DNA from: Planococcus chinensis
GTDB taxonomy: Bacteria > Bacillota > Bacilli > Bacillales_A > Planococcaceae
NCBI RefSeq assembly: GCF_020071995.1
Contig: NZ_JABWTK010000011.1
Span: 32,403 to 96,402 of the forward strand
Reading direction: 5' to 3'
Length of the DNA: 64,000 nucleotides
Part shown: in pieces, positions 33,207 through 42,229 of the stretch
Position numbering within the stretch: position 1 is the first letter of the stretch
How the letters are laid out: each line of letters begins with the position of its first letter
Notes under the pieces: generated by a model
What the model was told of the DNA's origin: nothing
The model's database searches: none
Seen by the model: the letters and a program-made list of their open reading frames with translations, nothing else
Made by a program: the position numbers and the translations under genes

Positions 33207-34676
33207 ATGAAAAAACAGCAGGAAATAGAAATACCTTTTTTAATGGCTTTGGTTCCTTTGGTTGTCATGATTGCGATAATGGCAGTAACCATCATTAAAT
33301 TTGAAGGAAGCCCGCACGTTCCTTTATTGATCGGTGCAGCTGCAGCGGCCTTTATCGGATGGCGCTACGGTTATAAATGGGATGTTATTGAAGAAGGAGC
33401 GTACAAAGGTATACGCATGGCGCTTCCGGCTATCGTCATTATTATTCTGGTGGGCCTAATCATCGGATCTTGGATCGGCGGCGGAATTGTCGCAACTATG
33501 ATTTTCTACGGTTTGAAAATTATCACCCCATCATTGTTTCTGGTAACCATCTGTATCATTTGTGCGATTGTCACTTTGGCAATCGGCAGTTCCTGGTCCA
33601 CGATGGGAACCATCGGCGTTGCGGGCATGGGAATTGGCGTGAGTATGGGAATTCCGGCGGCAATGGTAGCGGGAGCTGTTATTTCCGGAGCTTATTTTGG
33701 CGACAAAATGTCTCCGTTGTCTGATACAACGAATTTAGCTGCAGGGATTACCGGAACGGATTTGTTTGTACATATAAAACACATGATTTATACGACGATT
33801 CCTGGTTTGATCATCGCTTTGGTCGTCTACTTTTTCCTTGGGCGGCAGTTCGGTGGAGCGGCGGTGGATACAGGGAATATCAGTAGTATTTTGACTGCAT
33901 TGGAAAGCAATTTTGTGATTTCTCCTTGGCTCCTGCTGGTGCCGCTTGCCGTAGTGGTAATGGTAGCGAAAAAGGTTCCGGCATTGCCAGCGCTTGCTAT
34001 TGGCGTATTGCTTGGCTGGCTGTGCCATGTCTTTATCCAAGGTGGCAGTGTGGCAGATGCAGTCAATACACTGCACGATGGATTCGCCATTTCAAGTGGA
34101 AATGAAATGGTCGACAACTTATTCAACCGAGGCGGCATTGAGTCGATGATGTATACTGTATCGCTTACCATCGTAGCTATGATTTTCGGTGGAATCATGG
34201 AGCAGGTCGGAATGCTTCAGGCAATTGTGAAACAAATCTTGAAAGTGGCGAAGTCGGCCGGCAGCCTGATTGCTGCGACGATTGTTTCAGCATTTTTCAC
34301 CAATGCAACCGCCTCAGAGCAATACATTTCAATTCTCCTTCCCGGCAGAATGTATGCGAGAGCTTTCAGAGATAAAAACTTGCATTCGAAAAACTTATCG
34401 CGTGCTCTTGAAGATGGCGGAACGGTTACTTCGCCTTTAGTGCCTTGGAACACGTGTGGTGTTTTTATATTTGCAACACTGGGGGTCGGAACTTTTGCCT
34501 ATGCCCCTTACGCCGTATTGAACTATACTATTCCGATCATTTCCATCGTGATGGCGTTCCTCGGCTTGAAAGTCGAATACTTAACAGAAGAAGAAATAAA
34601 AGCACTCGAAGAAAAAGAAGCAAAACAGTCAGAGGGGAATGGAGAAGCCGGACCTTCTGGATCTGTGTTGACGTAA
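33207..34676 (+). CDS. nhaC: NhaC family Na+/H+ antiporter
   Basis: A 489-residue membrane protein with about eleven to twelve hydrophobic segments. Family features include GSSWSTMGTIGVAGMGIG, GAYFGDKMSPLSDTTNLAAG and, near the C-terminus, FTNATASEQYISILLPGRMY and TVTSPLVPWNTCG. NhaC exchanges cytoplasmic sodium for protons and helps in salty or alkaline conditions; some relatives exchange other solutes such as malate and lactate. The ATG follows GAGGAGAGGG. Single gene with its own terminator. Confidence 0.85.
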   Translation: MKKQQEIEIPFLMALVPLVVMIAIMAVTIIKFEGSPHVPLLIGAAAAAFIGWRYGYKWDVIEEGAYKGIRMALPAIVIIILVGLIIGSWIGGGIVATMIFYGLKIITPSLFLVTICIICAIVTLAIGSSWSTMGTIGVAGMGIGVSMGIPAAMVAGAVISGAYFGDKMSPLSDTTNLAAGITGTDLFVHIKHMIYTTIPGLIIALVVYFFLGRQFGGAAVDTGNISSILTALESNFVISPWLLLVPLAVVVMVAKKVPALPALAIGVLLGWLCHVFIQGGSVADAVNTLHDGFAISSGNEMVDNLFNRGGIESMMYTVSLTIVAMIFGGIMEQVGMLQAIVKQILKVAKSAGSLIAATIVSAFFTNATASEQYISILLPGRMYARAFRDKNLHSKNLSRALEDGGTVTSPLVPWNTCGVFIFATLGVGTFAYAPYAVLNYTIPIISIVMAFLGLKVEYLTEEEIKALEEKEAKQSEGNGEAGPSGSVLT

Positions 34677-34684
34677 GTTTTAAA

Positions 34685-34720
34685 AGTCTCAAGCTTAACC
34701 GGCTTGAGGCTTATTTATTT
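34685..34720 (+). terminator. Rho-independent terminator of nhaC
   Basis: AGTCTCAAGC (34685-34694) pairs with GCTTGAGGCT (34702-34711), with one wobble pair, followed by a T-rich tract. Confidence 0.7.
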
Positions 34721-34799
34721 TTCATTTCCTCCTCGGCTGCATTTAAAGGTTTCTCAATTCGGGTAATGGATGGAAAAGGACTGAAACGGAGGTCAGTAG

Positions 34800-36644
34800 A
34801 TGGAGAAAAGAGGGCTTGGCATTCTTTTTCTTTTACTTCTTATCCTCCTTGCAGGCTGCCAAGAAGAACAGAAAACGACACCGAAAGAACAGCTGCAGGA
34901 AGAGCAGGTCACACCGGAGATTCGCCTGATGGAGTACATCAGCCACTGGGAACAGGGAAATTTCTCTGACATGTATGACGGATATCTGACGGAAGGCACC
35001 AGAATGGCGTTTGAAACAGCAACTTTTGTAGATTGGCAAAAGCAGTTGCATCAGGAGCTGGCAATTCAAAATTTGAAGGTGACTTATGTGGAGCCTGAAG
35101 AAGAAGTGCGCTGGAGCAAGGAGCAGCCGGCTGATTTTCGCGTTCGAATCAAGATGGATACGGTAGCCGGACCGGTGGAATTTGACCGGACATTGACAAT
35201 GCTGTTTGAGGCGCAGGGAGAAAAAGAAGACTGGTTTGCAGAATGGAACCCGTCGTTCATCTTTCCTCAGCTTGAAGAGGGGGATACGGTTGAAATTGAA
35301 CGGAGCAATCCTGAGCGCGGCGAACTTCATGACCGCAACGGCAAACCGATTGCGGTTAATGGCAAAGGGTTTGAAGTAGGCGTAGTTCCGGCAAATTTTG
35401 ATGAAGCAGAAAAGAAAAACGATTTGGCAGCTCTTTTGAACATCACACCGGCAGAAGTTGACCAAAAGCTTGGCCAAAGCTGGGTCCAGCCGGGCCATTA
35501 TGTGCCGCTTGCTGTCCTGCCGACAAGAGCAGAAGAAGCGCTGCAGCAAATATTTTCCATTCCGGGTACGGAACGTAGAGAAGTGCAGCTGCGGGAATAT
35601 CCGTACGGCGAAGCGCTGTCTCATGTCTCCGGCTTTACTGGGCCGATTACAGCCGAGCAATTGGCGGAGCGGAAAGGACAGGGCTACGGTCCGGACGATT
35701 TGATTGGCCGGCAAGGACTTGAGGAGGCACTGGAAGACCGGCTTCGCGGCGAACAGGGAGTCCGTGTCTTGCTTCGGAAATCCCTTGAAGGAATTGAACC
35801 GATTGTGGCCGTAGAAAAAACGGCAAAACAGGGAGAAATCATAAAGCTAACGATTGATGCCGAACTTCAAAAGAAGGTTTACCAAGCGATGAAAGGAAAA
35901 GCGGGTGCAAGTGCCGCTGTGGATCCCAAGACAGGGGAAGCCCTTGTGTTGCTGAGTTCTCCAGGCTTTGATCCGAATGCTTTTGTTCGGGGAATCAAGG
36001 GATCTGAATTCAGCAAACTGCAAAATGATAGGCTGAAGCCTTTGTACCCGCGCTTTACATCGGCTTATGTACCTGGGGCTGTCATTGAACCGGTCATTAT
36101 TGCTATCGGCATGGCAGCCGGTCTAGAGTCTTCAAAGGAAATAGGGCCTGATGCCTTGCAGTCAGGCTTGAAAGATTTCGGCTTTGGGGAAGAGATTGCG
36201 TCGCCGTTGAATCTGGCTGTTTCACAAGTTTCAAATAGCGGCACACTAGATGCAGCCGGGCAGCTTTCACAAGCCAAATCAGGAAAAGGCCAGATGCAAG
36301 TAAACCTGCTTCATCTTGTTTCGATGTACGAGCCATTTGTAACAGAAGGTACGATTTACAAGCCGACCCTGCTGCTGGAAGAAGAGACGGAAATTTGGAA
36401 AGAAGGCCTGCTGGATGCTGAACAGGCGGCATCCGTACGTAAAAGCTTGCGGAACGCTAATGGCAACCCTTCTTTCGCTGAAAAGTCCGGAATGGTGCAA
36501 AACGGAAAAGGCGAACTGGATTATGTGGTCAGTTTTAATCACACGGATCCTGAATTCATATTGGCGATAATGGTTGAAAGAGCTGAAATAGACGGCAGCA
36601 TGGGGGACTTGACAGCCATGTCCTCAGCCATCTTTGGGCAATAA
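34800..36644 (+). CDS. Class B penicillin-binding-protein homologue, probably inactive transpeptidase
   Basis: A 614-residue lipoprotein (LLLLILLAGC lipobox) with the architecture of PbpC/MecA-type class B PBPs: an NTF2-like MecA-N domain (about 35-150), a dimerisation domain starting ERSNPERGELHDRNG, and a transpeptidase domain from about 350 (AAVDPKTGEALVLLSSPGFDPN). In the active-site segment the expected P-G-S-T-F-K-P reads PGAVIEP, so the catalytic serine is Ala 427 and the paired lysine is Glu 430. The KTG-like box is KSG. The enzyme cannot be acylated in the usual way and may be structural or regulatory. The gene is intact and has a normal ATG after ACGGAGG. Confidence 0.85.
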   Translation: MEKRGLGILFLLLLILLAGCQEEQKTTPKEQLQEEQVTPEIRLMEYISHWEQGNFSDMYDGYLTEGTRMAFETATFVDWQKQLHQELAIQNLKVTYVEPEEEVRWSKEQPADFRVRIKMDTVAGPVEFDRTLTMLFEAQGEKEDWFAEWNPSFIFPQLEEGDTVEIERSNPERGELHDRNGKPIAVNGKGFEVGVVPANFDEAEKKNDLAALLNITPAEVDQKLGQSWVQPGHYVPLAVLPTRAEEALQQIFSIPGTERREVQLREYPYGEALSHVSGFTGPITAEQLAERKGQGYGPDDLIGRQGLEEALEDRLRGEQGVRVLLRKSLEGIEPIVAVEKTAKQGEIIKLTIDAELQKKVYQAMKGKAGASAAVDPKTGEALVLLSSPGFDPNAFVRGIKGSEFSKLQNDRLKPLYPRFTSAYVPGAVIEPVIIAIGMAAGLESSKEIGPDALQSGLKDFGFGEEIASPLNLAVSQVSNSGTLDAAGQLSQAKSGKGQMQVNLLHLVSMYEPFVTEGTIYKPTLLLEEETEIWKEGLLDAEQAASVRKSLRNANGNPSFAEKSGMVQNGKGELDYVVSFNHTDPEFILAIMVERAEIDGSMGDLTAMSSAIFGQ

Positions 36645-36778
36645 AAACGGTTTTATAGAGCTTCCGTTATTGGGAGGCTCTTTATTGATGAAATTTATTC
36701 TTTGAAATTCCGGAGAAAATGACAGAAGACAAACAAAGAATCTTTCGCTATTCTGAAAAAAAGGGGGAGTGGAAATTG

Positions 36779-37207
36779 ATGATTAGCGAGGATAAAAGAC
36801 AAGTGGCAGAGCGCTGGTTTAATGAATATTTTACAAAAGGCAATCTGGATGTGCTGGATGAACTGGTGACATCAGATTTTGTCTATCATTCACGGAACGG
36901 GGAAAATACGATAGAGTCGATGAAAAAATTCATGGAATGGTACCGCTCAGTGTTTCATGACGATGAATGGCTGTTGGAGGATTTGATTGAGCAGGGCGAT
37001 AAACTGGTGGTTCGTTATACGGGTTGGATGACGTATCAGGGCGGCTGGTTTGATATCCCCACAGCAAATCAGCGGGTCAAAGAAACGGGTATAATGATAT
37101 ATCGCTTTAAAGCAGGGCGTATAAAAGAATTATGGTGTGAAAACAGCGATGCTGCCATTCTTTTTGATCTCGGTGCGCTAAAGAAGAATACCCATGAAGT
37201 GTTTTGA
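36779..37207 (+). CDS. SnoaL-like (NTF2-fold) protein, ester cyclase family
   Basis: A 142-residue cytoplasmic protein of the SnoaL-like polyketide-cyclase/ester-cyclase superfamily: ERWFNEYFTKGNLDVLDELV, FVYHS, a mid-section with KLVVRYTGWMTYQGGWFDIP, and IMIYRFKAGRIKELWCENS at the end. Most single-domain members have unknown roles. The ATG at 36779 follows AGGGGGAG at about 10 nt; the longer in-frame ATG at 36719 has no site. Confidence 0.75.
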   Translation: MISEDKRQVAERWFNEYFTKGNLDVLDELVTSDFVYHSRNGENTIESMKKFMEWYRSVFHDDEWLLEDLIEQGDKLVVRYTGWMTYQGGWFDIPTANQRVKETGIMIYRFKAGRIKELWCENSDAAILFDLGALKKNTHEVF

Positions 37208-37232
37208 CTGATAAAACAAATGAGGCGATGAT

Positions 37233-37260
37233 GCGGTTCCTGTATGGGGAGCCGCTCTTT
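37233..37260 (+). terminator. Rho-independent terminator
   Basis: GCGGTTCC (37233-37240) pairs with GGAGCCGC (37248-37255), with one wobble pair, followed by TCTTTT. Confidence 0.65.
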
Positions 37261-37439
37261 TAATTCTGGAAGATTTGGACGAATTTCTTTAAAGGAGAAT
37301 CACTTGAAAATTCTAAAGATTTTTAAAAATTCAGAATATGAAACGAGGCGAAGTGATATAATGAATAAATCTTAAGGCTGCAGGAGAGACAGGGAATTTA
37401 TTGTTTATCTGAAGAATCGCTTGGAGAGGGGCTGTTTTC

Positions 37440-38361
37440 ATGGAACTGATGAAACACTCGGAATGGAAAGAGACGAAACTGACTTTGCATCTGTTGTCTC
37501 AGATTTTAGGGAAGATCCGCCTCGAGACTGCGCAGCAGGAACCGCAATGGGCGCATGTCATGCTGACGCTTACAGTGGATGGGTTTTCCACTGGGCTTCT
37601 TTATTACAAAGACCATGTTTTTCAAGTAGATGTCGATATCCGGAGAAATGTGCTAACCATTAATGTGGACGGACAGGAACATTCCATGTCCTTGCAAAAT
37701 GGAATCCCGGTTAAAACGTATTTATGAATTTATCTTTCAGATGCTGCAGCACGGTGGGGTTTCCATCACCATCAATCCGCGCCCGCAGGAAATGGAGGAA
37801 ACGGCTTTATTGAGCGAAGATACAGTCCATCATGTATATGAGCCGGCACAAGCTTTAAAGGGGCTGGAGCTGTTCCATTTTGCCCTGCATGAAGAACTGA
37901 AGTTTATTGGTCCTTTGCGCTGCCGAAAAGTAAAACCCGGGTTGTTTTGGGGTACCTTTGATGTGTCGGCTATTATCATTCAAAATATTGCCGAACCGTT
38001 TCCGGAGGATAAACCAATTGAGAAAGCGGCTTTTGATGAACAGTTTATCGAGTTTGGGTTTTGGTTAGGCGATGAGCAGACAGACACGCCTTCTTTTTTC
38101 ATCTTGCCTTATCCTTTTATATATAAGGATTTGAATACTTCATTACTAGAACCGGAAGGAGCTTATTACAATAGCCAGGTAAGCGAATTTTTCCTGCCTG
38201 TCTCTGCTTTAATGAACAGCCTTTATTCAAGCGAATTTGTACAGCGTTTTTTCCAGATAAGCTTTGATATTTTAGCTGAAGAGTTGAAATGGAAAGGACA
38301 TGAATATTATAAGAAGCCTCTGCTAATGAAATCTCAGCCTACAATGAAAAGAAAAAACTAA
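37440..38361 (+). pseudogene. DUF5996 family gene with a +1 frameshift
   Basis: Two adjoining frames together form one DUF5996-like protein. The first (ATG at 37440 after GGAGAGGGG) gives WKETKLTLHLLSQILGKIRL and on to NGIPVKTYL, then stops at 37725-37727. The second frame, +1, continues without a gap from EFIFQMLQHGGVSITINPRP to the end, including EDTVHHVYEP and LFWGTFDVSA, as family members read in a single chain. The joined protein is about 306 residues, the expected length. The shift point is at or just before TTA TGA (37722-37727). The family's function is unknown. The break may be a real mutation or a one-base sequencing error near AAAA. Confidence 0.75.
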
Positions 38362-38525
38362 GCGTTTCTAACTGAAAAAGTGTTTATTGATTGAGAGGGC
38401 GGTTCCTGACAGCAAAGAATCGCTTTTTACTTGCCGACAAAACGGTTTTTCTGCTGGGGTGTTTAAGTGCAGGAACTGGAGGCTAAACATTCTTATAGAC
38501 AAAAAATAGAAGGGGGCAATGCGCG

Positions 38526-39191
38526 ATGAACATACGGATTGAATGCACATACCGAACAGCCAAAGGGACGGAAGCTTTTTTCCGTTCCGAAGAAATGCCA
38601 GCCGGGAAAGGAATGGTCATCGCTGAAGATTTGGAGCGGACCGGGCGCGCCAAAAATCTGGTGTTTGTTGACGGCTACGATAGTTCCTGGACTATGAAGG
38701 AAATGAAGGGCTACTTAAAAGGCGTGGAAACGGAGCCGCACAATGTGACCGTTTATTTTGACGGCGGCTATGAGCGGGAAACCCAGCGGTCGGGGCTTGG
38801 CTGTGCCATCTACTACGAAATAAACGGGAAACCCTATCGGCTTCGCCAAAATGCAGTGGTCGCTGAACTTTTATCGAACAACGAAGCTGAGTATGCTGCC
38901 TTGTATATGGCAGTGCAGGAACTCGAAGGCTTGAATGTCCATCATTTGCCGGTCCGCTTTATTGGCGATTCCAAAGTGGTCATCAACCAGATGAACGGGG
39001 AATGGCCGGTCATTGAAAAAGACTTGCTCCGCTGGGCAGACCGCATCGATGAAAAATTGAATAGCCTTGGCATTCAGCCTGAATACGAACTGATTCCGCG
39101 CAAAGGCAATGCAGAAGCGGACCGGCTGGCTACCCAGGGGCTGAACGGGACAGAGATTTCCGGAACAATTGAGTTAATTCCTGGAAAATGA
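38526..39191 (+). CDS. Ribonuclease HI-like protein with N-terminal extension
   Basis: A 221-residue protein whose C-terminal part (about 73-205) is an RNase H fold with all four acidic active-site residues: D79 (YFDGGY), E120 (NNEAEY), D148 (IGDSKVV) and D199 (AEADRLA). It would cut RNA in RNA-DNA hybrids. The first 70 residues form a small extra domain seen in Bacillus YpeP/YpdQ-type proteins. The start follows AGAAGGGGG. Single gene. Confidence 0.8.
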   Translation: MNIRIECTYRTAKGTEAFFRSEEMPAGKGMVIAEDLERTGRAKNLVFVDGYDSSWTMKEMKGYLKGVETEPHNVTVYFDGGYERETQRSGLGCAIYYEINGKPYRLRQNAVVAELLSNNEAEYAALYMAVQELEGLNVHHLPVRFIGDSKVVINQMNGEWPVIEKDLLRWADRIDEKLNSLGIQPEYELIPRKGNAEADRLATQGLNGTEISGTIELIPGK

Positions 39192-39270
39192 ATGGGAAAT
39201 TATATAGGCTGGTTTTGTAAGCTTATCTTTTTCGGCAAAATTGGAACAACCAATTAGAAAGGGTGTTAGC

Positions 39271-40206
39271 ATGAGATTTTCAACATTGAAAAAAACGGAT
39301 ATTCAAATTTCGGCGCTTGGACTTGGAACGAACGCAGTAGGCGGACACAATCTGTTTGAAGGATTGGATGAAGAAGACGGCAAACAGTTTGTCCGGGCAG
39401 CACTTGATCATGGCATTACTTTCATTGATACAGCCGATGTATATGGCAAAGGGCGTTCAGAAGAACTTGTCGGTGAAGTGCTGAAAGAATACGACCGGGA
39501 TCAGTTCGTCATCGCTACAAAAGGCGGAAGCGACTGGCGGACCGGCACTCGCAACAACAGCCCGGAATATTTGCGCAATGCCTTGGAAGACAGTTTGAAA
39601 CGGCTTCAGCTGGACTATGTCGATTTGTATTATATCCACTGGCCGGATGACAAAACACCGATTGCGGAAGCCATTGCGGAACTGTCCCGTTTGAAGCAGG
39701 AAGGGAAAATCAAAGCGATCGGCGTCTCCAACTTTTCACTCGAACAACTTCGTGAAGCCAATTCGAGTCTGGAGATTTCTGCGATCCAGCTGGAATATCA
39801 TATGCTCGACCGTAAAATTGAAGAAGACATCCTGCCGTATTGCATCGAGAACAATATTTCAGTAGTAGCGTATGGGCCATTGGCATTCGGCATTCTCGGA
39901 GGAAACTATACAAAAGATCTGCAGCTCGAAGAAGGCGACTGGCGCAACCGGGTGCCACTTTTCCAAAAAGGCGAGTTTGAGAAAAACATCGAGATTGTAG
40001 AAAAACTGAAAGGAGTGGCGGACAAAAAAGGGACGGATGTGTCGAATTTAGCACTAGCCTGGCTTCTTGAACAACCTGGCGTAGACGCCGTCATTCCCGG
40101 CGGCAAAAAGCCGGAGCAGGTGGAGTCCAATATCGCAGCAGCGGAAATTCGTTTGGAAGCAGAAGTCATGGATGAAATTGACAGCATTCTGCAAAGTACA
40201 CACTAA
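39271..40206 (+). CDS. Aldo/keto reductase
   Basis: A 311-residue NADPH-dependent oxidoreductase with a TIM-barrel fold. The catalytic tetrad is D53, Y58 (DTADVYG), K84 (IATKGG) and H123 (YYIHWPD). The cofactor region near the end is AVIPGGKKPEQVESN. The substrate is unknown; it resembles general stress or detoxifying reductases. ATG at 39271 after AGAAAGGGTG. Confidence 0.85.
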   Translation: MRFSTLKKTDIQISALGLGTNAVGGHNLFEGLDEEDGKQFVRAALDHGITFIDTADVYGKGRSEELVGEVLKEYDRDQFVIATKGGSDWRTGTRNNSPEYLRNALEDSLKRLQLDYVDLYYIHWPDDKTPIAEAIAELSRLKQEGKIKAIGVSNFSLEQLREANSSLEISAIQLEYHMLDRKIEEDILPYCIENNISVVAYGPLAFGILGGNYTKDLQLEEGDWRNRVPLFQKGEFEKNIEIVEKLKGVADKKGTDVSNLALAWLLEQPGVDAVIPGGKKPEQVESNIAAAEIRLEAEVMDEIDSILQSTH

Positions 40207-40261
40207 GCACCATAAGGGTTTTATAAACCTTATCAAAAGTACAACTTATATTTTCGTTCTT

Positions 40262-40293
40262 AACCGACCTGTAGCTAGTACTGGTCGGTTTTT
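40262..40293 (+). terminator. Rho-independent terminator
   Basis: AACCGACC (40262-40269) pairs with GGTCGGTT (40283-40290), followed by TTT. It lies 56 bp after the aldo/keto reductase gene. Confidence 0.65.
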
Positions 40294-40359
40294 AAATGTG
40301 TCGAAAATATGAATGGAATAAAAAAGTGTGATTATTTTTAGAAAAATCAATCTTATCAG

Positions 40360-40388
40360 TTGCTATTCAAAATGAAATAGATTATAAA
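40360..40388 (+). promoter_or_regulatory. Probable sigma-A promoter of the surface-protein gene
   Basis: TTGCTA (40360-40365) and TATAAA (40383-40388) are separated by exactly 17 bp, 48 bp before the DUF4397 start codon. Confidence 0.5.
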
Positions 40389-40435
40389 TAAGTTGTACAA
40401 AAGTTTTACAAATAAGATGCAAGGGAGAGGTTCAC

Positions 40436-41233
40436 ATGAAGAAGGGGTTATCTTTATTCGCAGTTGCTTTGGTGTTATTCTTGTCGTTCGGTATGGGGGT
40501 TTCCGCCGACAGCCACACTGCCAAAGTCAGAGTTGTCCATGCTTCACCGGATGCACCTGCTGTCGATGTTTATGTCAATGGTGATGCAACACTTGAGAAC
40601 GTGCCATTTAAAGCAGATTCCGGTTACTTGGAAGTACCGGCAGGAACGCACAATGTAGAAGTTTTTGCTACAGGAACTGAATACGCAGAAGGTGCTGGGG
40701 TGCTGCAGGCAGATTTGACAGTTGAAGCTGGCAAAGCTTATACAGTTGCAGCAGCGAATACGGTCGATGCACTCCAATTTGTAGTCGCTGAAGATTCAAT
40801 GGAAGTAACTGAAGGGAAAACAAAAATTCGTGTAGGCCACTTGTCTCCTGATGCGCCGGCTGTAGATGTTGGGTTGATCGGCGGGGACGCTGTATTCAGT
40901 GGAGCTGAATTCCCGGGAATCACTGATTACACAGAGTTGGATCCAGGAACATACGACTTGGAAATCCGCTTGCCTGATGGAACTCAAGTATTGCCGCTAG
41001 AAGGAACTGAATTGGCAGCAGACACAGTATACAGCGTGTTTGCCGTAAACAATGCAGATGCTTTGGAAGTGATCGCTTTGGTTGATTACGAAGCGGCAGC
41101 ATCACCGGACGGCATGCCGACAACCGGACTTGGGACACCGGATCAGTCCAATGCTCCTTGGATGTTGATGCTTGGGACACTTGCTTTGTTTGGAGCCAGT
41201 GCAGTTGTTTGGAAAAAACGATTTCAGGAATAG
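40436..41233 (+). CDS. Cell-wall-anchored protein with two DUF4397 domains
   Basis: A 265-residue surface protein: signal peptide (KKGLSLFAVALVLFLSF, cleavage near ADS at 24-26), then two DUF4397 repeats that begin KVRVVHASPDAPAVDVYVNG (30-49) and KIRVGHLSPDAPAVDVGLIG (130-149). The C-terminal sorting signal consists of MPTTG (227-231), a hydrophobic stretch (about 241-259) and a KKR tail. MPTTG differs from the usual LPxTG. A sortase gene overlaps its 3' end, so the two are almost surely an enzyme and substrate. The role of DUF4397 is unknown. ATG follows AGGGAGAGG. Confidence 0.85.
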   Translation: MKKGLSLFAVALVLFLSFGMGVSADSHTAKVRVVHASPDAPAVDVYVNGDATLENVPFKADSGYLEVPAGTHNVEVFATGTEYAEGAGVLQADLTVEAGKAYTVAAANTVDALQFVVAEDSMEVTEGKTKIRVGHLSPDAPAVDVGLIGGDAVFSGAEFPGITDYTELDPGTYDLEIRLPDGTQVLPLEGTELAADTVYSVFAVNNADALEVIALVDYEAAASPDGMPTTGLGTPDQSNAPWMLMLGTLALFGASAVVWKKRFQE

Positions 41234-41843
41234 TGTGCTGATTGCAGCAGCGATTGTGCTTCTTAGTGGCTGCGGGCAGCAAGAAGATGAAGTGAGCAAG
41301 CGCAGTGAAAATATAGACTTTGTGGCAGAGAAACCGGCACCCGCCGAAGTGAAAAAGCCGGTGCCGGTAGCCAACCCCATTAATACCGTTAAAAGGGAAG
41401 GCATCCTGCCGACAAAACTGGAAATCCCGGCGATTGAGGTAAAGTCCGAAATCCTCCATCTGGGACTGACAGAAACAGGGGAAATGGCAGTGCCGGATAA
41501 CGGCGAAGAAGTCAGCTGGTTTTCTCATGGCTATCAGCCTGGGGAAAACGGACGTGCTGTGATTGCAGGACATGTCGATGATTTGGAGGGGCCGGCCATA
41601 TTTTGGGACCTTTCCAAACTGAAAGCCGGAGATGAAATTCTTGTGGCCGAAGGAGACGAACAGCTCCGATTCAAAGTGTATAAAATGGAATCGGTTCCAT
41701 TGGACAACGCTGATTTGTCTTCAATATTCGGCTATCAATCCTCTCCCGAATTGGTCTTGATCACGTGCGCCGGAACTTACGATTATTCCAGAGGAACACG
41801 GGAAGAGCGATTAGTCGTATACGCCAGTTTAATAGAAGAATAG
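41205..41843 (+). CDS. Class D/F-type sortase, dedicated to the upstream surface protein
   Basis: A transpeptidase of about 212 residues that cleaves the sorting signal and links the protein to peptidoglycan. The sortase core has the catalytic His in VIAGHVDD, Cys in LVLITCAGTYDY and Arg in the REERLVVYA segment. It carries a short N-terminal lipoprotein-like signal (VLIAAAIVLLSGC), unusual among sortases, which are normally held by a membrane helix. The start is uncertain: TTG at 41205, 9 nt after GGAG, adds a positively charged start (MFGKNDFRN); GTG at 41235 would begin 1 bp after the upstream stop. Confidence 0.85.
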   Translation: MFGKNDFRNSVLIAAAIVLLSGCGQQEDEVSKRSENIDFVAEKPAPAEVKKPVPVANPINTVKREGILPTKLEIPAIEVKSEILHLGLTETGEMAVPDNGEEVSWFSHGYQPGENGRAVIAGHVDDLEGPAIFWDLSKLKAGDEILVAEGDEQLRFKVYKMESVPLDNADLSSIFGYQSSPELVLITCAGTYDYSRGTREERLVVYASLIEE

Positions 41844-41848
41844 TTTTT

Positions 41849-41894
41849 AAACACAAAAAAGGAAAGGCCGACGAGCCTTTCCTTTTTTGTGTTT
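41849..41894. terminator. Long bidirectional terminator
   Basis: A perfect 20-bp stem, 41849-41868 with 41875-41894, is A-rich on one arm and T-rich on the other. It serves the sortase gene and the convergent gene at 41895. Confidence 0.85.
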
Positions 41895-42170
41895 TTAGTT
41901 TTCATCTTCCGGAAGTTCCCGATGAGTCTTCGGATATCCCATGGAAACCCATTCTGAACGGTAAGTGGAATCCAGTTCAGTCAAGCCAACTTCGGCATGG
42001 TCGTATGGAGCATTCGGGCTTTCTCGGTGGTCGACTTCTGTACTGTTTCGTATATCATGATCCGGAAACACCCAAACGGCTTTTTTACGGTTATTAAATG
42101 TCTTCACTAAAACAAAAGCGGTAGCAGCTGCTGCACTGGCATAGAAAATTTTTTGCATCGTTTCGCTCAA
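41895..42170 (-). CDS. Hypothetical small protein with N-terminal membrane segment
   Basis: A 91-residue protein. Residues 7-23 (IFYASAAAATAFVLVKT) form one weak hydrophobic helix, followed by NNRKK and a polar, acidic tail (DHRESPNAPYDHAEVG). It may be membrane-anchored with a cytoplasmic tail. No family is recognised. TTG start, 7 nt after GGAGGAA. Confidence 0.6.
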   Translation of the reverse strand: MSETMQKIFYASAAAATAFVLVKTFNNRKKAVWVFPDHDIRNSTEVDHRESPNAPYDHAEVGLTELDSTYRSEWVSMGYPKTHRELPEDEN

Positions 42171-42229
42171 GGGAATTCCTCCAATTCTATTAAGGATATT
42201 TCTTATGGCTTTCCCGTTTCGGCAGACAT

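Noticed and set aside
37722..37735. Programmed +1 frameshift in the DUF5996 gene
   Set aside because: UUA is a poor slip codon in the +1 direction and no internal SD stimulator is visible. An ordinary indel is simpler, so the gene is listed as a pseudogene.
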